The position numbers and the translations under genes are program-made. A model generated the notes under the pieces. The model was not told the origin of the DNA, searched no databases, and was given only the letters and a program-made list of their open reading frames with translations. From Aestuariivita sp049276915 (GTDB lineage Bacteria > Pseudomonadota > Alphaproteobacteria > Rhodobacterales > Rhodobacteraceae), in assembly GCF_049276915.1 (NCBI RefSeq), contig NZ_JBASXK010000021.1:1-12768 (forward strand): a DNA stretch of 12,768 nt, written 5' to 3'. The number at the start of each line of letters is the position of its first letter. The stretch's first letter is position 1. Below are positions 1-6,713 of this stretch, one piece after another.

Positions 1-11
1 GATCTTGTGAT

Positions 12-35
12 CGCGCATCAAGGGATGCGCGTTTT
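12..35 (+). terminator. Intrinsic terminator of the gene upstream of ligA
   Basis: A perfect 8-bp stem (CGCGCATC at 12-19, GATGCGCG at 24-31) encloses the tetraloop AAGG and is followed at once by TTTT at 32-35. This is a textbook Rho-independent terminator reading rightward. It implies that a plus-strand gene ends just before the window and that ligA is transcribed from its own promoter between about 36 and 148. I could not identify that promoter. The frame-1 and frame-3 reading through 1-120 gives no recognisable protein end. Confidence 0.75.
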
Positions 36-148
36 GCATGGGATTGTGGCTGCGGGCGCTGTTTTGCCCCTCTGCATCTGGACGTCCGATGGGCCGCGCC
101 CTATCACTTTGCCTTGTGATACCCGCCACAGAACCGGTGCAAAGACCC

Positions 149-2389
149 ATGGCAAGGCCCGAGATTTCCACGCTGAGCGACGCGGAAGCGCGCGCAGAGC
201 TTGCACGACTGGCCGAAGAGCTGGACGCGGCCAACCTGGCCTATCATCAACACGACGCGCCGCAGATTTCGGATGCGGAGTATGACGCGCTCAAACTGCG
301 CAACGCGGCGATCGAGGCGGCCTTTCCCCATCTCAAGCGGGCAGACAGCCCAAGCGAGCAGGTGGGTGCCGCCCCGTCCTCGGGGTTTTCCAAGATCAAC
401 CATGCGGTGCGGATGCTGTCATTGGGCAATGCGTTCGACGATGAGGACGTCACAGGCTTTGACAGCGGCGTGCGCAAATACCTGGGGCTGAGGGCGGATG
501 CGCCGCTGGCCTATACGGCCGAGCCCAAGATCGACGGTCTGTCCCTGTCGCTGCGGTATGAGGCCGGCAGGCTGGTGCAGGCGGCAACGCGCGGCGATGG
601 CGCGGTGGGCGAGAACGTGACGGCCAATGCGCAGACCATCGCCGATATCCCGCAGGTTCTGAGCGGCGCGCCGGATGTCCTGGAAGTGCGCGGCGAGGTC
701 TATATGAGCCATGCCGATTTCGAAGCGCTGAACGCCCGTCAATCTGCGCGAGGGGACAAGACCTTTGCCAATCCGCGCAACGCCGCCGCCGGATCGCTGC
801 GCCAACTGGATGCCGAGATCACGCGCGCGCGGCCCTTGCGCTTTTTCGCCTATGCCTGGGGCGAGGTATCCGGCGCTCTGGGAGAGACGCAAAATGAGGC
901 CATCGCGCGGCTGGCCAGCTTTGGTTTTGCGACCAACCCCCTGACGCAGCTGTGTGAAACAGCGCAGGAGATGATCGCGCATTATCACCGGATCGAAGAG
1001 CAGCGCGCCACGTTGGGTTATGACATTGACGGCGTCGTCTACAAGGTCAACGATCTTGCGCTGCAGGCGCGGCTTGGGTTCCGCTCGACCACGCCGCGTT
1101 GGGCCATCGCGCATAAGTTTCCCGCCGAACTGGCCTGGACACGGCTGGAAAAGATCGAAATTCAGGTCGGGCGCACCGGAGCGCTCAGCCCAGTGGCGCG
1201 GCTGAGCCCGGTGACGGTGGGCGGGGTCAGTGTCTCGAATGCGACGCTGCATAATGAGGATTACATCGCCGGGCGCGATTCCAGGGGCCAGCAGATCCGC
1301 GGCGGCAAGGACATCCGTGAAGGCGACTGGGTGCAGGTTTACCGCGCCGGTGACGTGATCCCCAAAGTGGCGGATGTGGATATCACCAAACGCCCCGCGG
1401 ATGCGGTGCCCTATGTGTTTCCGACCATCTGCCCGGAATGCCAGAGTGCCGCGATCCGCGAAGAGGGGGACGCGGTGCGCCGCTGCACCGGTGGTTTGAT
1501 CTGCCCCGCACAAGCGGTGGAAAAGCTGAAACATTTCGTCTCGCGCGCGGCTTTTGACATCGAAGGTCTGGGTGCCAAGCAGATCGAACAGTTCCATGGC
1601 GATGGCTGGATTGGCGAGCCGGCGGATATCTTCACGCTCAGGGCGCGCTTTGGCAGTGGCCTGCAGCAATTGAAGAACCGCGAGGGCTGGGGCGAAAAAT
1701 CCGCCACCAACCTGTTTGATGCGATTGATGAAAAGCGGGTGATCCCGCTGGCGCGTGTGATCTTTGCGCTGGGTCTGCGCCATGTCGGCGAAGTGGCCGC
1801 CAGCGATCTGGCCCGTCATTTCGGCACCTGGGAGGCGTTGGTGCGCACGGTGGACGCCGCCGCGCCTGCCGCCGAAAGTCATTTGCGCGCCGACGAGGCC
1901 GAAGCTGCCGAACGGCTGGAGGCGGCCCGCGCCGGGCGCAAGGCGCGCATCAAGGCCAGCCGCGATGCGATCTGGGATCAGCTTGCCCCCGAGGCGCGTG
2001 CCGCCTGGAACGAGATCTCCGGCATCGACGGGATCGGCGCGACCGTGGCCGTCGCGCTGGTGACCAGCTTTCAGCAAGAGGCCGAGCGCGCCTCGATCGA
2101 CCGGCTGATCAGCGCACTTGATGTGCAGCCCGATACGTCTCCCAGGGATGTGGACAGCCCGGTTGCGGGCAAAACCGTGGTCTTTACCGGGACGCTGGAA
2201 AGAATGACGCGCGCCGAGGCCAAGGCGCGGGCCGAAGCCCTGGGCGCCAAGGTTTCGGGATCGGTCAGCGCAAAGACGGATATTCTGGTGGCCGGGCCGG
2301 GGGCGGGCTCGAAGGCCAAAAAGGCCGAGGAACTGGGGATCACCACGCTGGACGAGGATGGCTGGCTTGAGCTGATCGGCGCGCCATGA
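149..2389 (+). CDS. ligA: NAD-dependent DNA ligase LigA
   Basis: Seals nicks in duplex DNA during replication and repair using NAD+, via an AMP-lysine intermediate. The 746-residue product starts MARPEISTLSD. The open frame runs back to position 38, but the family N-terminus fits the ATG at 149; no good Shine-Dalgarno is visible. Seen in order: domain Ia with the NAD-binding YHQHDAPQISDAEYD stretch (about 32-46); adenylation domain with the catalytic lysine K127 in KIDG, then RGDG, FANPRNAAAGSLRQLD, DGVVYKV and HKFPAE; OB fold (RTGALSP); a four-cysteine zinc finger C428, C431, C446, C452; helix-hairpin-helix region; and a C-terminal BRCT domain (about 669-746, with VVFTGTLERMTRAEA). It is longer than the roughly 670 residues of the Escherichia coli enzyme. 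Much of the excess is a charged, Ala/Glu/Arg-rich segment at about 568-620 inside the HhH region. The stop overlaps the start of recG (ATGA), so the two are probably translationally coupled. Confidence 0.97.
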   Translation: MARPEISTLSDAEARAELARLAEELDAANLAYHQHDAPQISDAEYDALKLRNAAIEAAFPHLKRADSPSEQVGAAPSSGFSKINHAVRMLSLGNAFDDEDVTGFDSGVRKYLGLRADAPLAYTAEPKIDGLSLSLRYEAGRLVQAATRGDGAVGENVTANAQTIADIPQVLSGAPDVLEVRGEVYMSHADFEALNARQSARGDKTFANPRNAAAGSLRQLDAEITRARPLRFFAYAWGEVSGALGETQNEAIARLASFGFATNPLTQLCETAQEMIAHYHRIEEQRATLGYDIDGVVYKVNDLALQARLGFRSTTPRWAIAHKFPAELAWTRLEKIEIQVGRTGALSPVARLSPVTVGGVSVSNATLHNEDYIAGRDSRGQQIRGGKDIREGDWVQVYRAGDVIPKVADVDITKRPADAVPYVFPTICPECQSAAIREEGDAVRRCTGGLICPAQAVEKLKHFVSRAAFDIEGLGAKQIEQFHGDGWIGEPADIFTLRARFGSGLQQLKNREGWGEKSATNLFDAIDEKRVIPLARVIFALGLRHVGEVAASDLARHFGTWEALVRTVDAAAPAAESHLRADEAEAAERLEAARAGRKARIKASRDAIWDQLAPEARAAWNEISGIDGIGATVAVALVTSFQQEAERASIDRLISALDVQPDTSPRDVDSPVAGKTVVFTGTLERMTRAEAKARAEALGAKVSGSVSAKTDILVAGPGAGSKAKKAEELGITTLDEDGWLELIGAP

Positions 2390-4476
2390 CGGGCCGTCCC
2401 GAAGCCCTGTTTCCGCTGTTCGCGGCCCTTGACACGCTTGAGGGTATCGGGCCGAAAACCGCGAAACTCTTGCCTCAACTGGGGATCGAGAGGCCGCGCG
2501 ATCTGGCGCTGCATCTGCCCTATGCGCTGATCGACCGGCGCCGCCGCGCCACCATCAAAGGCGCGGATCTGCCCATGACGCTGACCGTGGCAGTGACCAT
2601 CGGTGCCCATCGCCCACCGCGCACCAAGGGCGGGGCCTATCGCATCCATGTCGAGGATGAGGCGGCGGATTTCCAACTGGTGTTCTTTCATGCGCGCGGT
2701 GATTACCTCAAGCGCCAGCATCCCGAGGGCGCGCGTCGGATCGTGTCGGGCAAGCTTGAGCTATTTGATGGGTTCGCCCAGATGGTGCATCCCGATTACG
2801 TTCTGCCCGAAGATCAGGGCGATGAGATCCCCGATGTCGAGCCGATCTATCATCTGACCGCAGGCGTCACGCAAAAGACGCTGTTCAAGGCCGCGCGCGA
2901 TGTTCTGGCGGGCTTGCCGGCGCTGCCGGAATGGATTGATCCTGCGCTGAAAGAGCGGGAAGGCTGGCCAGATTGGGCCGAGGCGATCCGCCAGGCCCAT
3001 GCGCCCGAGCGGATGGATGATGTCAGCCCCTCGGCCCCGGCACGCGCGCGCATCGCCTATGATGAGCTGATGGCGCATCAGTTGACGCTGTCGCTGGCGC
3101 GCCAGAGATTGCGAAAAGGCAAGGGACGGCCCACGTGCGGCACCGGCGTTTTGCAGAAAAAGGTGAGTGCGGCGCTGCCCTATTCAATGACGGGGGCGCA
3201 GGCGCGCGCGGTTGGCGAGATCGCGCAGGATATGGGTGCGCTGCAGCGCATGAACCGCTTGCTGCAGGGGGATGTGGGCTCGGGCAAGACGCTGGTTGCC
3301 TTCATGGCGCTGCTGGTCGCAGTCGAAGCAGGCGGGCAGGGCGTCATGATGGCCCCGACCGAGATTCTGGCGCGTCAACATCTGGAAGGTCTGCAGCCGC
3401 TGGCCGAAAGCGCGGGCGTCGTTCTGGAGATCCTGACCGGGAGGGACAAGGGACGCGAACGCGCGGCCAAGCTGGCGGCTTTGGCGCGCGGTGATATCCA
3501 GGTGCTGGTGGGCACTCATGCGGTGTTTCAGAAAGACGTTGAGTTTCACGACCTGCGCCTTGCCATTGTCGACGAACAGCACCGATTTGGTGTCAGCCAG
3601 AGGCTGGAACTGGGGCGCAAGGGCGAGGCTGTGGATGTGCTGGTGATGACCGCGACGCCAATCCCGCGCAGCCTGTCCCTGGCACAATATGGCGATATGG
3701 ATGTGTCGGTTCTGGATGAAAAACCGCCCGGGCGTAAGCCGATCAAGACCGCGGTGGTGTCGACCGACCGGATGGACGAGGTGGTGGCGCATATGCGCGG
3801 TGCGATTGCGCAGGGGCGGCAGTGTTACTGGGTCTGCCCCTTGGTCGAGGAATCCGAGCATGTGGATCTGACCGCTGCCGAAGAACGCTTCAAGCGGTTG
3901 CGCGCGGTGCTGGGCGAGACTGCGGTGGGGTTGGTACATGGCCAGATGCCTCCTGCTGACAAGGATGCGGCCATGGCCCGGTTTCAAAGCGGCGAGACCA
4001 AGGTTCTGGTGGCCACCACGGTGATCGAGGTGGGGGTCAATGTGTCCAATGCCACGATCATGGTGATCGAGCGGGCCGAGACATTCGGCCTTGCGCAGCT
4101 TCACCAGCTGCGCGGGCGTGTGGGGCGCGGATCGGAGCAATCGACCTGTCTGCTGATGTATCAGGCCCCGCTGAGCGAGGGCGGGCGGCGCCGCCTTGAA
4201 GTGTTGCGGGATACCGAGGACGGGTTTGCCATTGCCGAGACCGATCTGGAGATGCGCGGGGCGGGCGATCTGATCGGCACCGCGCAATCCGGACTGCCCC
4301 GGTTTCGGGTCGCGGATCTGGAACGCCAGGCCGGATTGATGGCGACAGCACAGACAGATGCACGCCGATTGCTGGAGGCGGATCCGGCCCTGGAGAGCGA
4401 ACGCGGGCGCGCCGCGCGCATGCTTTTGTGGCTGATGAGCCAGGAAGAGGCGATCCGTTTGATTTCAGTAGGTTAG
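2386..4476 (+). CDS. recG: ATP-dependent DNA helicase RecG
   Basis: Branch-migration helicase that remodels stalled replication forks and Holliday junctions. The product is 696 residues, close to the 693 of Escherichia coli RecG. The N-terminal wedge/OB region (roughly 1-250) carries the LEGIGPKTAKLLPQLGI entry motif. The SF2 helicase core follows: Walker A GDVGSGKT at 295-302 (K301), DEQH at 396-399 (the DExH box typical of RecG), motif III TATPIPRSL, and motif VI QLHQLRGRVGRG. The C-terminal TRG region (ETDLEMRGAGDLIGTAQSG) is intact. The ATG shares four bases with the ligA stop, so this is a repair operon ligA-recG. No intrinsic terminator is evident directly after the TAG; the next downstream element is an AT-rich SOS-type promoter region. 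Confidence 0.98.
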   Translation: MTGRPEALFPLFAALDTLEGIGPKTAKLLPQLGIERPRDLALHLPYALIDRRRRATIKGADLPMTLTVAVTIGAHRPPRTKGGAYRIHVEDEAADFQLVFFHARGDYLKRQHPEGARRIVSGKLELFDGFAQMVHPDYVLPEDQGDEIPDVEPIYHLTAGVTQKTLFKAARDVLAGLPALPEWIDPALKEREGWPDWAEAIRQAHAPERMDDVSPSAPARARIAYDELMAHQLTLSLARQRLRKGKGRPTCGTGVLQKKVSAALPYSMTGAQARAVGEIAQDMGALQRMNRLLQGDVGSGKTLVAFMALLVAVEAGGQGVMMAPTEILARQHLEGLQPLAESAGVVLEILTGRDKGRERAAKLAALARGDIQVLVGTHAVFQKDVEFHDLRLAIVDEQHRFGVSQRLELGRKGEAVDVLVMTATPIPRSLSLAQYGDMDVSVLDEKPPGRKPIKTAVVSTDRMDEVVAHMRGAIAQGRQCYWVCPLVEESEHVDLTAAEERFKRLRAVLGETAVGLVHGQMPPADKDAAMARFQSGETKVLVATTVIEVGVNVSNATIMVIERAETFGLAQLHQLRGRVGRGSEQSTCLLMYQAPLSEGGRRRLEVLRDTEDGFAIAETDLEMRGAGDLIGTAQSGLPRFRVADLERQAGLMATAQTDARRLLEADPALESERGRAARMLLWLMSQEEAIRLISVG

Positions 4477-4503
4477 GCCGAAAATCACAAAAAGTTCACA
4501 AAT

Positions 4504-4518
4504 GTTCTTAAAAAGTTC
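4504..4518 (+). promoter_or_regulatory. Probable LexA operator (alphaproteobacterial SOS box)
   Basis: The sequence is GTTC-TTAAAAA-GTTC, an exact match to the direct-repeat SOS box GTTC-N7-GTTC established for LexA of Rhodobacter and other alphaproteobacteria. A further GTTC lies at 4494-4497 (spacing N6 to the next) and another at 4561-4564. AAAAAGTTC occurs twice, at 4489-4497 and 4510-4518, exactly 21 bp apart. The element sits in an AT-rich stretch 70-84 bp upstream of the small ORF at 4588, where a promoter is expected. LexA control of that ORF is inferred. The motif itself is directly seen. Confidence 0.6.
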
Positions 4519-4587
4519 TTTACAGATCAGGCTCAAAATGAGAACAAAGGGTCAACAAACGTTCAACCACGACCCGGAGCAGAGCCC

Positions 4588-4710
4588 ATGTTCAGCCAGA
4601 TCAAAACCGCAGCACAGCGTTCCCAATCGACCTTCATTCAGGATCTGATTGGCGTGGGTGCTCTTGGTGTGATGCTGGTTGTGGGGCTTTACCTGCCGGG
4701 TCTTGTCTGA
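4588..4710 (+). CDS. Single-pass membrane microprotein, probably SOS-regulated
   Basis: A 40-residue ORF with ATG at 4588, TGA at 4708-4710, and a Shine-Dalgarno-like GGAG at 4576-4579 with 8 nt spacing. The N-terminal half (1-19) is polar and mildly basic (K6, R11), with a possible amphipathic helix. Residues 20-40 (LIGVGALGVMLVVGLYLPGLV) form one hydrophobic, glycine-containing membrane segment that reaches the C-terminus. There is no cysteine or catalytic motif, and I do not recognise a named family. It follows recG by 111 bp, and the gap holds a LexA-type operator. By analogy with SOS-induced small membrane proteins (TisB depolarises the membrane in Escherichia coli; SidA blocks division in Caulobacter), it could act in the inner membrane during DNA damage. 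That is inference from size, topology and promoter, not homology. A structured RNA segment and a terminator follow. Alternatively it is a constitutive small protein or a chance ORF. Confidence 0.6.
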   Translation: MFSQIKTAAQRSQSTFIQDLIGVGALGVMLVVGLYLPGLV

Positions 4711-4738
4711 GCTGCTGTTGACCTGTTTCTGCCTGCGA

Positions 4739-4869
4739 ACTCATGCCGGACGTTCCCCATCCTGTCCCCAACTGATGCGAGGGTGATTACCTGTCCCAAG
4801 GCCCTCGTGGATCTGCCTCGATCCATATCGGAACGTGACCCGGAACCTACATGAGTATTGCATAACCTG
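4739..4869 (+). ncRNA. Structured RNA candidate (6S-like fold, or structured 3' UTR)
   Basis: The ends of this segment pair over a long range: 4739-4745 (ACTCATG) with 4850-4856, 4746-4749 (CCGG) with 4840-4843, and 4750-4756 (ACGTTCC) with 4830-4836. That makes about 18 bp of closing stem broken by small bulges. Inside lies a large loop. Its 5' strand (4757-4776) looks unpaired and its 3' strand forms a small hairpin (GGATC 4809-4813 / GATCC 4820-4824). A distal stem (4778-4783 / 4802-4807) carries the apical loop. A closing stem, an open central bubble with a hairpin on its 3' strand and a terminal stem is the architecture of 6S RNA (ssrS). However, the element is only about 120 nt, shorter than usual, and I cannot confirm the conserved nucleotides. 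No convincing own promoter is visible (TTGACC at 4718 has no good -10), so it may be the 3' UTR of the microprotein mRNA. Confidence 0.42.
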
Positions 4870-4907
4870 CCGCCGCCATTCCGCCCGGGATGTGCGGCGG
4901 TTTTTTT
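4870..4907 (+). terminator. Strong Rho-independent terminator
   Basis: CCGCCGC (4870-4876) pairs with GCGGCGG (4894-4900). The stem continues inward as CATTCC/GGGATG (with one T-G pair) around a GCCC loop, with a single bulged T at 4893. Seven T residues (4901-4907) follow. It reads rightward and ends the transcript carrying the microprotein and/or the structured RNA. It lies only 28 bp from the stop of the convergent Fe-S scaffold gene. Confidence 0.88.
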
Positions 4908-4934
4908 GTCAGGCGGGAGCGAGAGCGGGGCGGG

Positions 4935-5387
4935 TCAGGCGCAATTGGCCTGTTGCGCTTTTGCCAGCGCTTCGACGGCGGCATCAAGGGCCAGCAGGAT
5001 CGAGGCGTGACGGTTCTTGTAATCGCGCGCAGGGATCAGCACCTGAAGCCCGTCAAAGGGCGCATCCGGCGCGGGGCCGTTGTCCTTCAGCATGGCTTTG
5101 AGCTGATCGCGGGCTGTTTCCACCTGTGCCGGTGTCGCCCCGATGATCGCGCTGCCCACAACCGAGGCGGCGGCTTGACCCAGCGCACAGGCCTTCACAT
5201 CCTGACCAAATTCGGACACGCGCCCATCGCGCATCGTGAGATCCACGGTTACGGTCGAGCCGCATAGGGGCGAGCGTTTCTTGACCGTGGCCTGGGGCGA
5301 CTGAAGCCGCTCGAGATGCGGGATATCCGCAGCCAGCGCCAGAATCCGTGCCGAATAGAGCTTGATCAGGTCAGTCTCGCCGGACAT
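4935..5387 (-). CDS. NifU/IscU-like iron-sulfur cluster assembly scaffold protein
   Basis: A 150-residue member of the NifU N-terminal / IscU / SufU family, which builds or carries nascent Fe-S clusters in the cytoplasm. The ATG at 5387 (MSGETDLIKLYS) is chosen because the family begins with this helix (ETDLIKLYSARIL); a purine-rich AAAGGGAAAGAC lies before it. Conserved ligand regions are PLCGSTVTVDL (C42) and VKACALGQAAAS (C67). At the position of the third cluster cysteine of IscU/SufU the sequence reads KNRHASILLALDA, with H127 where Cys is usual. An extra cysteine, C149, is the penultimate residue. Whether it holds a cluster like canonical IscU is therefore uncertain; a degenerate or specialised scaffold is possible. 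It is divergent from hisI and convergent with the terminator at 4870-4907. Confidence 0.85.
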   Translation of the reverse strand: MSGETDLIKLYSARILALAADIPHLERLQSPQATVKKRSPLCGSTVTVDLTMRDGRVSEFGQDVKACALGQAAASVVGSAIIGATPAQVETARDQLKAMLKDNGPAPDAPFDGLQVLIPARDYKNRHASILLALDAAVEALAKAQQANCA

Positions 5388-5413
5388 GTCTTTCCCTTTG
5401 CTTGTCTTCCCCA

Positions 5414-5441
5414 TAAATAGGCAGGTCATTGCCCATTGCAA
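5414..5441 (-). promoter_or_regulatory. Possible promoter of the Fe-S scaffold gene
   Basis: On the minus strand, TTGCAA (plus 5436-5441) and TATTTA (plus 5414-5419) are spaced by 16 nt and end about 27 nt before the ATG at 5387. Spacing and position fit a sigma-70 type promoter, but the -10 is poor. The 66-bp divergent gap must also drive hisI, for which I see no clear promoter. Confidence 0.28.
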
Positions 5442-5453
5442 AAGGTTTTTGCC

Positions 5454-5813
5454 ATGACCTTCGATCCTGCGACACTGCTGTTCAACGAGGCCGGCCTGAT
5501 CCCCTGTATCGCGCAGGAGGACAGCTCGGGCGAGGTGCTGATGATGGCCTGGATGAACGCGGCGGCGGTGATGCGCACGCTGGAGAGCGGGCGGGTGACA
5601 TATTGGTCGCGCTCGCGGCAGGCGTTCTGGGTCAAGGGCGAAAGCTCGGGGCATGTGCAGGAGCTGGTGGAGCTGCGCCTCGATTGCGATCGCGATTGCC
5701 TGCTGGCGGTGGTGCGACAGACCGGGCCGGCCTGCCATACCAATCGGCGCAGTTGTTTCTACACGGCGCTGCGCGATGGACAGGAAGTCGAGCTGATGGC
5801 ACCTGAGGGGTGA
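5454..5813 (+). CDS. hisI: Phosphoribosyl-AMP cyclohydrolase HisI (monofunctional)
   Basis: Opens the adenine ring of phosphoribosyl-AMP in the third step of histidine synthesis; a Zn/Mg-dependent cytoplasmic enzyme. The product is 119 residues from the ATG at 5454, with an AAAAGG Shine-Dalgarno 8 nt upstream; an upstream in-frame TTG at 5436 is less likely. The aspartate cluster DCDRD (D77, D79, D81) corresponds to the Mg site, and C78, C94 and C101 (in GPACHTNRRSCFY) to the zinc cysteines. SGEVLMMAWMN and TYWSRSRQAFWVKGESSGH are typical of the family. There is no HisE domain, so phosphoribosyl-ATP pyrophosphatase must be encoded elsewhere. The gene stands alone here, not in a his operon. 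Confidence 0.97.
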   Translation: MTFDPATLLFNEAGLIPCIAQEDSSGEVLMMAWMNAAAVMRTLESGRVTYWSRSRQAFWVKGESSGHVQELVELRLDCDRDCLLAVVRQTGPACHTNRRSCFYTALRDGQEVELMAPEG

Positions 5814-5830
5814 ATGGCCCGTTGGGCCAT
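5814..5830. repeat. Perfect hairpin between convergent hisI and gluQ
   Basis: ATGGCCC (5814-5820), loop GTT, GGGCCAT (5824-5830): a perfect 7-bp stem starting directly after the hisI stop. It lacks an adjacent T-tract on either strand (CTTTT only appears at 5839-5843), so it is at best an atypical terminator. It may act on both convergent transcripts. Confidence 0.45.
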
Positions 5831-5835
5831 GCCTG

Positions 5836-5869
5836 CGGCTTTTGGGTATTTGAAACCAGAAAGAAGCCG
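5836..5869. repeat. Interrupted inverted repeat in the hisI-gluQ gap
   Basis: CGGCTT (5836-5841) pairs with AAGCCG (5864-5869), with an inner TGG (5843-5845) / CCA (5856-5858). The loop contains GGGTATTTGAAACC and the run AGAAAGAAG. I recall similar GGGTATTT...AGAAG strings in intergenic regions of Rhodobacterales genomes, but this is memory, not a search. It could be a dispersed intergenic element or the terminator region of gluQ. Confidence 0.35.
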
Positions 5870-5873
5870 AGGA

Positions 5874-6713
5874 TCACAGGCCCAGCATCCTGCGGATATC
5901 AGCGGGGCTGTGGCCCTGGGCACGGTAGGTGGCGATGGCGCGCGCATCATCGCGCTTGGCCAGTCGTTTGCCCTGGTCGTCGCGGATCAGGCGATGATGA
6001 TGATAAAGCGGCGTTGGCAAGCCCATGAGATGTTGCAACAGCACCTGCAGCGCGGTGATCTCGATCAGGTCGGCACCGCGCACCACATGGGTGATGCCCT
6101 GGGCCGCGTCATCAAGCACCGAGGCCAGCACATAAGAGACGGTTTGCGTGTCCTTGCGCCCCAGGACGGCGTCGCCCGTTGTGGCGCGCAGATAGGCGGC
6201 GGTGATGCGGCGCAGCCCCGGTGATCGGGTGCCGGTTTCGCGGTAGCTGAGCGGCATGGCGATCCCGGCGAGCGCGGCATCGAGGTTCAGGCGCAACGCG
6301 TCGCCGGGTTTGCGCGTGCTCATGGGCCTGTTGCGGCAGGTTCCGGGATAGGCGGGTGGCAGCGGCGCGCCTTCCTGCGGGGCAGAGAGCGCCGCACGGA
6401 TATCACCGCGCGAGCAGCTGCAGGGAAAGACCAGGCCGCGCTCGGCCAGTTGCGTCAGGGCTGCGTTGTAGCGCTGGAGATGGTCGGATTGGCGCAGGAC
6501 CGGCTGTGGCCAGCTCAGGCCAAGCCAGTGCAGGTCGTCCAGGATTTGCGCCTCCCATTCGGGGCGGGCGCGGTCGATATCGGTGTCTTCGATCCTGAGC
6601 AGGAACATCCCGTTTCGGGCCTGCGCCATGTCATGGGCAAGAAGAGCCGAATAGGCATGTCCCAGATGCAGCGGGCCGGTGGGAGATGGGGCAAAGCGCG
6701 TGGTGAATGTCAC
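5874..6713 (-). CDS. gluQ: Glutamyl-Q tRNA(Asp) synthetase
   Basis: Activates glutamate and attaches it to the queuosine at position 34 of tRNA(Asp). It is a paralogue of the GluRS catalytic domain without an anticodon-binding domain. The 279-residue size is that of GluQ/YadB, about half of a full GluRS. The HIGH-type motif is HLGH (16-19) in RFAPSPTGPLHLGHAYSAL, the KMSKS-type motif is KRLAKR (249-254), and zinc ligands C98, C100, Y122 and C126 match the CxC...Y..C pattern of YadB. The start is GTG at 6713; this GTG overlaps the stop of the upstream methyltransferase in GTGA, so translation is likely coupled. It is the third gene of the trmFO - methyltransferase - gluQ unit. In Escherichia coli it acts on queuosine-modified tRNA, so the host should have queuosine. 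Confidence 0.95.
   Translation of the reverse strand: MTFTTRFAPSPTGPLHLGHAYSALLAHDMAQARNGMFLLRIEDTDIDRARPEWEAQILDDLHWLGLSWPQPVLRQSDHLQRYNAALTQLAERGLVFPCSCSRGDIRAALSAPQEGAPLPPAYPGTCRNRPMSTRKPGDALRLNLDAALAGIAMPLSYRETGTRSPGLRRITAAYLRATTGDAVLGRKDTQTVSYVLASVLDDAAQGITHVVRGADLIEITALQVLLQHLMGLPTPLYHHHRLIRDDQGKRLAKRDDARAIATYRAQGHSPADIRRMLGL

Noticed and set aside
38..148. 37-residue N-terminal extension of LigA from the ATG at 38.
   Set aside because: It has no LigA similarity that I recognise, directly follows a terminator, and the family N-terminus matches the ATG at 149.
419..2077. Long open frame antisense to ligA (552 codons); likewise 3184-4287 antisense to recG and 7366-8841 antisense to trmFO.
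   Set aside because: These are shadow frames caused by high GC codon bias; the translations are rich in His/Arg/Gly/Ala and show no domain.
4831..4846. GAAC-N8-GAAC as a second LexA box.
   Set aside because: Spacing is 8, not 7, and both halves are used in the proposed RNA stem or its flank. No gene start is suitably placed.
4739..4869. Small SRP (4.5S) RNA or tmRNA piece.
   Set aside because: The SRP core GGTCAGG...GGAAGG...AGCAGCC and any tmRNA tag-coding or tRNA-like end are absent.
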